A stretch of DNA of 64,000 bases. Source: Chromohalobacter canadensis. Lineage in GTDB: Bacteria; Pseudomonadota; Gammaproteobacteria; Pseudomonadales; Halomonadaceae. Location of the stretch: the NCBI RefSeq assembly GCF_034479555.1, contig NZ_CP140151.1, positions 3,100,001 to 3,164,000 on the forward strand, given 5' to 3'. Position 1 is the first letter of the stretch. Every line of letters begins with the position of its first letter. Shown one piece after another: positions 42,661 through 51,190 of this stretch. The notes under the pieces are model-generated. The model was not told the origin of the DNA. It did not search any database and worked only from the letters and a program-made list of their open reading frames with translations. A program made the translations under genes and the position numbers.

Positions 42661-43788
42661 ATGCCCCCGAGTTTCGAGATTCGCTGGGTGGAAACGCCCA
42701 CCGCGCTGGCCGAGGCGTGCGAGACGCTGGCCGACGCCGATTGGCTAGCGGTGGACACAGAATTTCACCGCGAGTCGACGTTCTTTCCCATCGCGGCCTT
42801 GGTGCAGCTCTATGCCGGCGGCGATGAGGCCTTCCTGATCGATCCGCAAGTCGTGGCGGCCGATAGCGCTCTGCAGGCGCTGCTAGGCCCGCATGGGCCG
42901 CTCAAGTTGCTGCATGCCAGCGGCGAAGACCTGGAGGTGTTGGAGAGCTGGGCGGATGTTGCCGTCGCGCCGATCGTCGATACGCAGGTGGCGCAGAGCC
43001 TGCTGAGCACCCAGGCGTCGCTAGGCTATCAACGGCTGGTCGAGCAGTGGACCGGCGATGTGTTGCCCAAGGAGGAAACGCGCTCGGATTGGCTGCAGCG
43101 TCCGTTGTCCGAATCACAGCTACGATACGCTGCGCTGGACGTGGTCTATCTGCCGCTTGTCTGGCAGGCGCAGCGCGACACGTTGGTGCAGCAGGGGCGC
43201 CTGGCCTGGCTGGAAGAGGAGTGCGCGCGGTTGTGCGAGGCTAATCGTCGTAACCGCGATGCCGATGAACAGTGGTATCGTCGTCATCGCCAGCTGTGGC
43301 GGCTCGAACCGCGTCAGCTGGCGCTTTATCAGGCGCTCACGCGTTGGCGAGAAGGCGAGGTGCGACGCCGCGATCTGCCACGGGGCTGGCTGGCGAGCGA
43401 CAAGGTCCTGTTCGCGATCGCTGTGGAGATGCCGCACAACCGCCATCAGCTCTCGACTATCGAAGGCGTCAGGCCCAAGCTGATCAAGCATGACGGTGAT
43501 GCTTTGCTGGCGATGGTGCAGGCGGCCGTGCACCTCGATGACGAGGCACTGCCGGCACCGCTGCCGCCACCGCATTCATCGGCGTTCAAGACGCGGCTCA
43601 AGGCGCTCAAGACCGTCGTCAACCGCGAGGCCGAACGCTTGGACATCGCCCCCGAGGTGCTGGCCAACCGCCGCGATCTTGAAGCCCTGGTGATGGCGGA
43701 TCTGGACGGTGTGCCGCTGTCGCTGCCCCAGGGCTGGCGTGGCACCTTGCTTGCCGAGGCGTTCACCCAGGCACTGGCCGATCACTGA
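42661..43788 (+). CDS. rnd: Ribonuclease D
   Basis: The 375-residue 3'-5' exoribonuclease trims tRNA precursors. It has the DEDD exonuclease core (WLAVDTEFHRESTFFP, DTQVAQSLL, and YAALDVVYLPLVW) and a C-terminal HRDC domain (ALYQALTRWREGEVRRRDLPRGWLASDKVL). The ATG at 42661 is preceded by AAGGA. An upstream in-frame start lies within recR and is rejected. Confidence 0.94.
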   Translation: MPPSFEIRWVETPTALAEACETLADADWLAVDTEFHRESTFFPIAALVQLYAGGDEAFLIDPQVVAADSALQALLGPHGPLKLLHASGEDLEVLESWADVAVAPIVDTQVAQSLLSTQASLGYQRLVEQWTGDVLPKEETRSDWLQRPLSESQLRYAALDVVYLPLVWQAQRDTLVQQGRLAWLEEECARLCEANRRNRDADEQWYRRHRQLWRLEPRQLALYQALTRWREGEVRRRDLPRGWLASDKVLFAIAVEMPHNRHQLSTIEGVRPKLIKHDGDALLAMVQAAVHLDDEALPAPLPPPHSSAFKTRLKALKTVVNREAERLDIAPEVLANRRDLEALVMADLDGVPLSLPQGWRGTLLAEAFTQALADH

Positions 43789-43800
43789 GAGGCGAAGACG

Positions 43801-44091
43801 ATGTCCAAACGACTCTGTGAAATCTTCAAGAGCCCGCGACGCGATGAGATGTATCTGTATGTGGATCGCGTGCGAGGGCTGGCGGATGTGCCGGAGGCGC
43901 TGCTCGAGCGTTTCGGCACGCCGGTGTCGGTAGCCGTGCTGATGCTCAGTGACGACAAGTCGCTGGCGCGGGCCAAGGCGAGCGACGTGCTGGCCGCCAT
44001 CGCGTCGCAAGGCTTCTACCTGCAGATGCCGCCGGCGCGAGAGGACTACCTGTTGGATTTATACAAGGCGCCTACCGAGGCACGGTACTGA
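43801..44091 (+). CDS. ycgL: YcgL domain protein
   Basis: The 96-residue protein matches the YcgL family (MSKRLCEIFKSPRRDEMYLYVDR start, LPPAREDYLLDLY-type end). It is small and cytoplasmic with no established biochemical role. It is commonly found, as here, next to rnd and ycgN in gammaproteobacteria. Confidence 0.9.
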   Translation: MSKRLCEIFKSPRRDEMYLYVDRVRGLADVPEALLERFGTPVSVAVLMLSDDKSLARAKASDVLAAIASQGFYLQMPPAREDYLLDLYKAPTEARY

Positions 44092-44096
44092 CGACC

Positions 44097-44543
44097 ATGC
44101 GTGAACGTTTCTGGGAACGCTATACCCTCGATGAGCTCGACGATGAAGAGTGGGAAGCCCTCTGCGACGGTTGCGGCTTGTGCTGCCTGCTCAAGCTCGA
44201 AGACGACGAGAGCGGCGATATCGCCACGCTCAACGTCGCCTGCCAGCTGCTGGATATCGATTCCTGCCGTTGCAGTGATTACGAGAACCGCTTCGAGCAC
44301 GTGCCGGGATGTACCAAGCTGACCCGCGACAACCTGGCGACGTTTAGCTGGCTGCCGCCGTCGTGTGCCTATCGTCGGTTGGCCGAGGGGCGCAAGCTCG
44401 CGGCCTGGCATCCGCTGATTGCGGGCGATGCACGGCGGATGCATCGCAAGCAGAAGAGCGTGCGTCACTTCGCGGTGAGCGAGTGCGAGGTGGCCGACGA
44501 GGCGCTCGAGGATCACATCATCGACATCATTCCCTGCCAATGA
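44097..44543 (+). CDS. ycgN: YcgN/UPF0260 cysteine-cluster protein
   Basis: The 148-residue protein has the UPF0260 cysteine pattern: CDGCGLCCLLKLED, then CQLLDIDSCRCSDYENR, then PGCTKL and PPSCAYR. These cysteines probably bind a metal or an Fe-S cluster, but no activity is proven. It follows ycgL by 5 bases and ends the dnaX-to-ycgN run. Confidence 0.9.
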   Translation: MRERFWERYTLDELDDEEWEALCDGCGLCCLLKLEDDESGDIATLNVACQLLDIDSCRCSDYENRFEHVPGCTKLTRDNLATFSWLPPSCAYRRLAEGRKLAAWHPLIAGDARRMHRKQKSVRHFAVSECEVADEALEDHIIDIIPCQ

Positions 44544-44573
44544 CGTTTTCGACGGCGTGGCGCGGAGACTGAT

Positions 44574-44600
44574 ATGAAGGCCCCGATACGGGGCCTTCAT
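44574..44600. terminator. Hairpin between convergent ycgN and oligopeptidase genes
   Basis: A perfect 12-base stem (ATGAAGGCCCCG and CGGGGCCTTCAT) has a 3-base loop. It lacks a T-run but its position between convergent genes fits a bidirectional transcription stop. Confidence 0.6.
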
Positions 44601-44612
44601 CGTTATGGGGCG

Positions 44613-46724
44613 TCAGCCCGGGGGATCAGCGGGCGTCTCGTTATCGGCCAAGCCCAGTGCCCACAGCAGGAAGGCATCCTGACGGGCGTTATCGTGCCAG
44701 GCCTTGAAGCGTCCCGAGGCGCCGCCATGTCCGGCCGCCATGTCAGTGCGCAGGAGGATGGGGCGGCCACCCGCCGGGCGGCGCTGGTCGGCGGGGAGCT
44801 GGGCGGCGAGCTCGGTCAAACGGGCATACAGCTTGGCCGGCTCCCAATAGGGAACGCGTGAGTCGTGCCAGCTGCCTTGCAGGAACAGCGTGGGGTAGGG
44901 TTGCGCGACGAGGTTATCGAGGGGGGAATAGTCGCGAATGCGGCGTTTCGCTTCCGGTTCATTGGGGTTGCCCCATTCGCTGTATTCCGCGGTCGTCAAC
45001 GGCAGGTCGGGATTCTCCATGGTGCGCAGCACATCGACGAATGGCACGTCGAGTACGGCGGCACAGAACGCATCCGGCTCGAGATTGAGGCTGGCGCCTA
45101 CCAGCAGCCCACCGGCGCTGGCGCCATAGGCGGCGATGCGCTTGCTATCCGCGATGCCGTGTTCGACCAGGGCATGACGCGCGGCGAGAAAGTCGCGGAA
45201 GCTGTTTTCCTTGTGTTCCAGCTTGCCGGCGAGATACCAGGGTTCGCCCCGATCGCCGCCGCCGCGCACATGGGCGACGGCGAACGCTACGCCTCGCGAC
45301 AGTAATTCGAGCCGTGCCACGGAAAACCACGGATCGAGCACTTCCCCGTAGGCGCCATAGCCATAGAGCAACGTCGGCAGGGGGCCTTGCTCGATAAGAT
45401 CGCCCCGCACCACGACAGACACCGGAATGCGTTCGCCGTCGTGTGCCTCGGCCCACAGGCGGCGGCACACCAGTTGCTCGGGGGCAAGATCCCCGTGCAC
45501 GGGCTGGGCCTTGAGCAGGCGGCGCGCATCGGTATCGAGATCGTGCTCGATCCAGCGCGGCGGCAGCGTGAACGATTCTTCGTGTAGACGCAGGCGGCGG
45601 GTGTCGAAGTCGGGTGTATCGCCCAGTATCAGGCTGCAAGGTGCTTCGGGCAGCGGCAGACGGCGCTTGATCAGTGTCGCCGTGTCGAGTGTAACCACGC
45701 TGAGATGCACCTGGGCTTCGCGATGGTCGCGCTCGGTGATGACGAGTCCCCAGGCAAAGGCATCGACGCCTTCCAGCGTCAGGTGCTCCTGGTGGTCGAG
45801 CAGTGGTGTCCAGTCGCCTGGCGTGGACTCGGCCGCGATATCGAGCCGGAAGTGCGGTGCGTCCTGGTTATGCAGGATGTAAAAGTGACCGGGGCGATGC
45901 TCGATGCCGTATTCGACGCCTTTGACGCGTTCGCGTACGCAGCGGGGCGGCGTATCGGGCGTTGCCGCCGGAATCAGGTGGCACTCCGACGTGTCTTTGG
46001 AGGCGCTTTCCAGTAACAGCCAGGCGCGTGAACGGGTCTTGCCTACCCCCACCCAGAACTCGCTATCCGCTTCACGGAACAGGCATGCGCTTTCCCCGTT
46101 AACGATATCCAGCCGCCAGATACTGTCCGGGCGCTGCGTGTCGTCGTAACGCGTGAACAGCAAGCTGCGGTTGTCTTCGGCGCAACATAGCTCGGGGCCG
46201 ATGTCGGTCAGCAGGCACCGGGGGGCGCCGTCGGGCAGGACACGCAGGAAGAGATCGAAATTCTCGTCGCCGTTGGTGTCTTCGGTCCATGCCAGCCAGC
46301 TTTCATCGGGGGAGATGGCCATGTCGGCGACTTCCATGAAGTCGTGATGCTGGGCGCGGGCCTGGACATCGAGCACGCATTCACGCTGAGATGCGTCGTG
46401 GTTGGGGTGACGCCACCATATCGGATAGTCGGCGTCGTGGGCGGTCTCGCTCCAATAAGTATGGTGATCGAGCGGCGTGCGCAGGCCGTCGACGGCCAAT
46501 TCGCGACGCGCCAAGTGACCGGCGTAGAGCGTCTCGACGAGCGGCTCGAGGGGCTCGAAACAGGCCGTGGACTCTTCGTTGGCCTGCTCGAGGAAGCCCT
46601 TCACCTCGGGATCGTCGCGATTCTCCAGCCAATGCCAGTGAGGATCGTCCTTGCGTTTGAAGCGTGCGACCGGCGAGAGTTGGGTCGCGTCGTGAAGCGC
46701 AGGGATGTGCGGCTGTGCTTTCAT
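44613..46724 (-). CDS. ptrB: Oligopeptidase B (prolyl oligopeptidase family serine peptidase)
   Basis: The 703-residue enzyme has the N-terminal propeller domain and the C-terminal alpha/beta hydrolase. The nucleophile is in AYGASAGGLLVG, the Asp in GSWHDSRVPYWEPAK and the His in MAAGHGGASGRFKAW. YGYGAYGEVLDPWFS, AVAHVRGGGDRGEPWY and the acidic MENPDLPLTTAEYSEWG are typical of oligopeptidase B, which cleaves short peptides after Arg or Lys. It is cytoplasmic or periplasmic-free, with no signal peptide. Confidence 0.92.
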   Translation of the reverse strand: MKAQPHIPALHDATQLSPVARFKRKDDPHWHWLENRDDPEVKGFLEQANEESTACFEPLEPLVETLYAGHLARRELAVDGLRTPLDHHTYWSETAHDADYPIWWRHPNHDASQRECVLDVQARAQHHDFMEVADMAISPDESWLAWTEDTNGDENFDLFLRVLPDGAPRCLLTDIGPELCCAEDNRSLLFTRYDDTQRPDSIWRLDIVNGESACLFREADSEFWVGVGKTRSRAWLLLESASKDTSECHLIPAATPDTPPRCVRERVKGVEYGIEHRPGHFYILHNQDAPHFRLDIAAESTPGDWTPLLDHQEHLTLEGVDAFAWGLVITERDHREAQVHLSVVTLDTATLIKRRLPLPEAPCSLILGDTPDFDTRRLRLHEESFTLPPRWIEHDLDTDARRLLKAQPVHGDLAPEQLVCRRLWAEAHDGERIPVSVVVRGDLIEQGPLPTLLYGYGAYGEVLDPWFSVARLELLSRGVAFAVAHVRGGGDRGEPWYLAGKLEHKENSFRDFLAARHALVEHGIADSKRIAAYGASAGGLLVGASLNLEPDAFCAAVLDVPFVDVLRTMENPDLPLTTAEYSEWGNPNEPEAKRRIRDYSPLDNLVAQPYPTLFLQGSWHDSRVPYWEPAKLYARLTELAAQLPADQRRPAGGRPILLRTDMAAGHGGASGRFKAWHDNARQDAFLLWALGLADNETPADPPG

Positions 46725-46772
46725 GTGCAGCGGTGTACCATGTCGAAGAAAGGTCGAACGCGAGAGGACGCG

Positions 46773-47228
46773 ATGCTGATTTCCGATTCCTTGCCACAGT
46801 TGTGGCTGAGTTACTTTGTATTATCGCTGCTGGTGCTGGTCACCGGCTACCTCGGGGTGCGCTTTTTACCGAAGCTACCGCGTTGGGTCGTGACCGGTGC
46901 GGTCGCGGGGATGTTATGGGCGGTGGCGCCGTTTACCTCGCCCTTGTTGGAAGACGGTGAACATTATTCCGGCCTCGCGCCGGCCATCGTCGTCGCTGCG
47001 GTGGGCGTCTTGCAGGGCGATGGAGGCCAGATTGCCGTGGCCACGCCGCTGTTGTTAGTCGGCATGGCGATAGGCGGCGTGCTGGGGGCGCTGATGTGGA
47101 TATGGCGCCAGCGTCGCAATAGCGGTGATGATAACGACGCACCACGTGGTGGTGGCAAGCAGCGTAAGTCGCCTAACGGAAATGCGGGGAACGACGACGC
47201 TCGGCGTCGCGAGCCGGTGCTCAACTGA
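46773..47228 (+). CDS. Small membrane protein of unknown function
   Basis: The 151-residue product starts at ATG 46773 behind GAGAGGA. It has about three hydrophobic helices (WLSYFVLSLLVLVTGYLGVRF, VVTGAVAGMLWAVAPFTSP, TPLLLVGMAIGGVLGALMWIW) and a hydrophilic Arg/Asn/Gly-rich tail. No known domain was recognised. It precedes the von Willebrand A gene by 38 bases and is probably co-transcribed with it. Confidence 0.65.
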   Translation: MLISDSLPQLWLSYFVLSLLVLVTGYLGVRFLPKLPRWVVTGAVAGMLWAVAPFTSPLLEDGEHYSGLAPAIVVAAVGVLQGDGGQIAVATPLLLVGMAIGGVLGALMWIWRQRRNSGDDNDAPRGGGKQRKSPNGNAGNDDARRREPVLN

Positions 47229-47266
47229 CATTCTCTGATATCTGCATTACAAAAGAAGGAAGGGGC

Positions 47267-49084
47267 ATGCGAGCGCTTTTCGCGTTGCTGTTGTTGTGCG
47301 TTGGCGGGGGGCTCTCGCCCCTCGTTTGGGCACAGGACTCTGCCGTATCCCAGACGCCGGATGTGCGCATGATTTTCGACGTCTCGGGGAGCATGAAAGC
47401 CAACGATCCCGGCAACCTGAGGGCCTCGGCCCTGCAATTGGCGGCGACCTTGTTGCCCTCGCAGTCGCGTGGTTCGGTGTGGACGTTCGGCTCAAAGGTG
47501 CGCAACCCCTTGCCCGACGGCAAGGTCGACGCCCAATGGCGGCGGCGTGCTCGCTCGCTGGCCCCGCAACTGGTCGACTATCAGCAATTCACGGATATCG
47601 AAGGGGTATTGCGTGATGCCACCGACGCTTCGGGAGGCAAACGCCATGTGGTGCTGTTGACCGATGGCATGGTCGATCTGCCGGGGAGTGGCGAGGAAAA
47701 GCGCACCCGCGATACGGCGTCGCGCGAGACATTGCTGACCTCGCTGGCGCCTGAGCTTGCCTCGCGCGATGTGGTGGTGCATACCATCGCACTATCGCAT
47801 AACGTGGATCGCGAGCTGCTCGAGCGAATATCCCAGACCACAGGGGGCTTGGCGGCGGTGGCCGAAACGCCCGCAGCGTTGCTACGGGCGTTTCTCGATG
47901 TGCTAGAGCGTATCGTGCCCAGCGATCAGTTGCCGCTTGAAAAGGGCAGCTTCGACGTCGATGACGAGGTCGAGGGCTTCAATGCGCTGCTGTTTCACGA
48001 CGAGGACGCGCCCGAGATTACCCTGGTGGGCCCCGACGGGGAGCGTTACACGCGTGATGATCATCCCGATGACATGTTCTGGCAGAGCAACCCACGTTAT
48101 GACCTGATTCGTGTGCCCGAGCCGCAGGAGGGCGAGTGGCATATCGAAGGGCCAGTGGGACGCGATAGCCGTGTGAGCATCGAGTCGCCGCTGCAATTGC
48201 GCAGTGACACGCTGCCGCCAACCTTGTATCTGGGCTTCGACGTGCCGCTCGATGCCTGGCTAGCCCGTGAAGGCGAAATTCTCGAGGGGGATACGTTGCC
48301 GGACGACGTGCGTCTTCGGGGGGAATTGCGCGGGCTCGATGACGAAACGTTGGCCTCGACGTCCTTGAAGGCCGGCGACGATGGGCATTTCACGGGGACG
48401 CTGTCGGCACCCGAGGAGGCAGGCAATGCCCGCTTGGTGCTCAACGCCGATAGCGGCTCATGGCAGCGCGAGCGCGTGCAGGGCGTCAATGTCGTCACCC
48501 CCGTAACCGCGACGCTTAACGACGATGCCACGCAGGTTACGCTGGAAGCGCAGCATCCGCGTTTGAACGTCGACAACACGCAGATCTCGGTGAATCTGTT
48601 GGGCGAAACGCTCGACGTGGTGCCTGATGGCGAGCGGACATGGCAGGTCGCGCTGCCGGAGATCGATCCCGAGCAATCGGTGCCGCTGGATCTCGATGTG
48701 TCGGTGACGCTTGATGAGCGCACCTGGTCCATCGCCTTGCCCGCGCTACGACTCAATCCCGAGGCCCGTATCGGTGTCTCCGGGGCCGATGTCGATGGCG
48801 ATGGACCGCGGGCCGAAGCGTTGCCGGACGACGATAATGCCGCTACCCAAGCGGAGGAAAGTGGCGCGCGCGAAGAGGGCAACTTGACCGCCCTGGCCGG
48901 CGCGCTATGGGGCAAGGCCGGCGACGAGTGGCAGGCGCTGCGACCGCATGTCGAACCCTACGCCAAGCGTCCCACGACGTGGGCGGTGTTCGCCGCGCTG
49001 TTATTGGCGTTGGTGCTCTTGTGGAGGCTGCGTCAGCGCTCCAGACGGCGCCGCCATCGACGCCGGCGCGAACCGCAGGTATAG
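47267..49084 (+). CDS. von Willebrand factor A domain protein (TIGR03503-like)
   Basis: The 605-residue protein has a signal peptide (cleavage before QDSAV) and a vWA domain with the metal site MIFDVSGSMKANDPGNLR (DxSxS), plus TDGMVDLPG. Several beta-rich repeats follow, then one C-terminal membrane helix (WAVFAALLLALVLLW) and a tail of arginines. The order and motifs resemble the TIGR03503 family found near fatty-acid or tRNA genes in marine gammaproteobacteria. It is anchored in the inner membrane with the vWA part in the periplasm. Binding partners are unknown. GAAGGAAGG precedes the ATG. Confidence 0.78.
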   Translation: MRALFALLLLCVGGGLSPLVWAQDSAVSQTPDVRMIFDVSGSMKANDPGNLRASALQLAATLLPSQSRGSVWTFGSKVRNPLPDGKVDAQWRRRARSLAPQLVDYQQFTDIEGVLRDATDASGGKRHVVLLTDGMVDLPGSGEEKRTRDTASRETLLTSLAPELASRDVVVHTIALSHNVDRELLERISQTTGGLAAVAETPAALLRAFLDVLERIVPSDQLPLEKGSFDVDDEVEGFNALLFHDEDAPEITLVGPDGERYTRDDHPDDMFWQSNPRYDLIRVPEPQEGEWHIEGPVGRDSRVSIESPLQLRSDTLPPTLYLGFDVPLDAWLAREGEILEGDTLPDDVRLRGELRGLDDETLASTSLKAGDDGHFTGTLSAPEEAGNARLVLNADSGSWQRERVQGVNVVTPVTATLNDDATQVTLEAQHPRLNVDNTQISVNLLGETLDVVPDGERTWQVALPEIDPEQSVPLDLDVSVTLDERTWSIALPALRLNPEARIGVSGADVDGDGPRAEALPDDDNAATQAEESGAREEGNLTALAGALWGKAGDEWQALRPHVEPYAKRPTTWAVFAALLLALVLLWRLRQRSRRRRHRRRREPQV

Positions 49085-49103
49085 GTCACCGTCAGCAGAT
49101 CCC

Positions 49104-49135
49104 AGAGCCCCGGCAGGATTGCCGGGGCTTTTTTG
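49104..49135 (+). terminator. Rho-independent terminator after the vWA gene
   Basis: AGCCCCGGCA (49106-49115) and TGCCGGGGCT (49120-49129) form a stem with a GGAT loop, followed by a run of T residues. Confidence 0.92.
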
Positions 49136-49416
49136 TCTCCCGAGCCTCGTGAAGATGTGTCGGCGGCCGATATTGAACGTTAGTTTCAATCGTCTGTTTT
49201 AATTCATGCTGACCTGTTATAACGGAAACGACACCGTCCATGATGTTGTCCGATGGATGTCGAACAATGTTTCATCACGCACGTCGAACTGGCTGGTGTA
49301 GTGGCTGGTGTCGCGCTATCTTGCGGAAAGCCTGTGTTTTTTCAGCATGATCCAGGCTTGAGATTCAATAATAAATGTCGGCGCCATTAAGTCGATTCGG
49401 TCAGCGGAGATATAAG
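49136..49416 (+). promoter_or_regulatory. fadD upstream region with a candidate PsrA-like operator
   Basis: These 281 bases hold no gene. The inverted repeat ATTGAA (49172-49177) and TTCAAT (49185-49190) contains GAAC-GTTA-GTTTC, close to the GAAAC-N4-GTTTC pattern of PsrA, a fatty-acid-responsive repressor of beta-oxidation genes. The match is imperfect (one base short on one arm), so this is a candidate only. Confidence 0.35.
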
Positions 49417-51108
49417 ATGAGCCACGCCACCTCGCCGGTCGTTTCCGGTCCGCCTCTCGAAGGAATGGAGAATTTCGCCTCGGTCAACGAGGTGTTCGCC
49501 CATACCTGCGGACGTTTCGCCGACAAGCCGGCATTCACCTGTATGGGGCAAACGCTGAGCTATGCGGAGCTCGAACGCCTCTCGCGGGATTTCGCTGGCT
49601 GGCTCAGCGAGGAAACCGATCTCGTGCCAGGGGACCGCATCGCCATCCAGTTGCCCAATGTGCTGCAATTTCCCGTGGCGATCTTCGGCGCCATACGCGC
49701 CGGGCTGGTGGTGGTCAATACCAATCCGCTGTATACCGAGCGCGAGATGGCGCATCAATTTCAGGATGCCGACGTCAAGGCGATCCTGATTCTCGCCAAC
49801 ATGGCCGACAAGCTCGAGCGAATACTGCCGCGCACGGCGATTCGTCATGTGTTGGTGACCGAGCTCGGCGACATGCATGACTTTCCCAAGCGCACGTTGA
49901 TCAATGCCGTGGTCAAGCACGTCAAGAAGATGGTGCCGCGCTACACATTGCCGGAGGCGACACGTTTTCGCGACGCCCTGACGCGTGGGCGAGGGCAGTC
50001 GAGTGAGGCAGCCATATGTCAGGCCGATGACGTGGCCGTGTTGCAGTACACCGGCGGTACCACCGGCGTGGCCAAGGGCAGCATGCTCACGCATCGCAAC
50101 CTGATCGCCAACATGCTGCAAACGCGCCAGATGATCGCCGGACTGATCGAGGAAGGGCGCGAGACGATCATCGCGCCCTTGCCCGTCTATCATATCTACA
50201 CCTTCACGGTGAATTGCCTGTTCACCATGGTCACCGGCAATCACACTGTGCTGATTCCCAATCCGCGTGATATCGATGGCTTCATCAAGACGTTGCGTAA
50301 GACCGATTACACCGGTTTCGTGGGGCTCAATACGTTGTTCAACGCGCTGTGTCAGCGCGAGGACTTTAGAGCCCTGGATTTCTCGCGTCTCAAGCTGACC
50401 ATTTCCGGTGGTATGGCGCTGACCAAGGCCGCCGCGAAACGTTGGGAAGAGGTCACGGGCTGCGCGATCCTGGAAGGTTATGGCATGACCGAGACCTCGC
50501 CCATCGTATGCGTCAATCCGCCGGACGGTATTCAACTGGGCACCATCGGCAAGCCGGTGCCCGGGACCTCGATCAAGGTGGTCGGCCCCGAAGGCGAAGA
50601 AGTTGCGCGGGGCGAGCCCGGCGAGTTGTGTGTCCAGGGGCCGCAGGTGATGAAGGGCTATTGGAATCGTCCCGAGGATACTGCCAAGACGCTGGACGCC
50701 GAGGGCTGGATTCGCACCGGTGATATCGCCGTGATTCAGGACGACGATTACGTGCGCATCGTCGACCGCAAGAAGGACATGATCATTGTCTCCGGCTTCA
50801 ACGTCTATCCCAACGAGGTCGAAGACGTGGTCGCCACGCACGAGGATGTGATCGAGGTCGCTGCCATCGGGGTGTCCGACGAGGCCACCGGCGAGGCGAT
50901 CAAGCTCTTCGTGGTGAGCCGCAACGAGGCGCTGGATGCCGACACGTTGCGCGCCTGGTGCAAGCAGGAGCTCTCTGCCTACAAGGTGCCCAAGCTCATC
51001 GAGTTTCGCGATGAGCTGCCCAAGACCAACGTCGGCAAGGTGCTGCGCCGCGAGCTCCGCGACGACCAGGGCGACAAAGAATCGGTGCCGGGTGATGGGG
51101 CGACATAG
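49417..51108 (+). CDS. fadD: Long-chain acyl-CoA synthetase FadD
   Basis: The 563-residue AMP-forming enzyme activates long-chain fatty acids to acyl-CoA. It has the P-loop YTGGTTGVAKGSMLTHRNL, the motif EGYGMTETSP, and the C-terminal GWIRTGDIAVIQDDDYVRIVDRKKDMI with NVYPNEVED. E. coli FadD is 561 residues. The ATG at 49417 behind GGAG gives the family N-terminus, and an ATG at 49375 is also in frame. It is cytoplasmic, associated with the membrane. Confidence 0.95.
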   Translation: MSHATSPVVSGPPLEGMENFASVNEVFAHTCGRFADKPAFTCMGQTLSYAELERLSRDFAGWLSEETDLVPGDRIAIQLPNVLQFPVAIFGAIRAGLVVVNTNPLYTEREMAHQFQDADVKAILILANMADKLERILPRTAIRHVLVTELGDMHDFPKRTLINAVVKHVKKMVPRYTLPEATRFRDALTRGRGQSSEAAICQADDVAVLQYTGGTTGVAKGSMLTHRNLIANMLQTRQMIAGLIEEGRETIIAPLPVYHIYTFTVNCLFTMVTGNHTVLIPNPRDIDGFIKTLRKTDYTGFVGLNTLFNALCQREDFRALDFSRLKLTISGGMALTKAAAKRWEEVTGCAILEGYGMTETSPIVCVNPPDGIQLGTIGKPVPGTSIKVVGPEGEEVARGEPGELCVQGPQVMKGYWNRPEDTAKTLDAEGWIRTGDIAVIQDDDYVRIVDRKKDMIIVSGFNVYPNEVEDVVATHEDVIEVAAIGVSDEATGEAIKLFVVSRNEALDADTLRAWCKQELSAYKVPKLIEFRDELPKTNVGKVLRRELRDDQGDKESVPGDGAT

Positions 51109-51190
51109 GCGCGAGGTCGGCCTTGGCGTTACAATTGACGGCTCGCCTTCCCGTGGAGGCGAGCCGTTTTGCTGATTTCATGAGGCGCCC

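Noticed and set aside
49387..50841. 484-codon open frame on the minus strand
   Set aside because: It is antisense to fadD and shows no recognisable domain.
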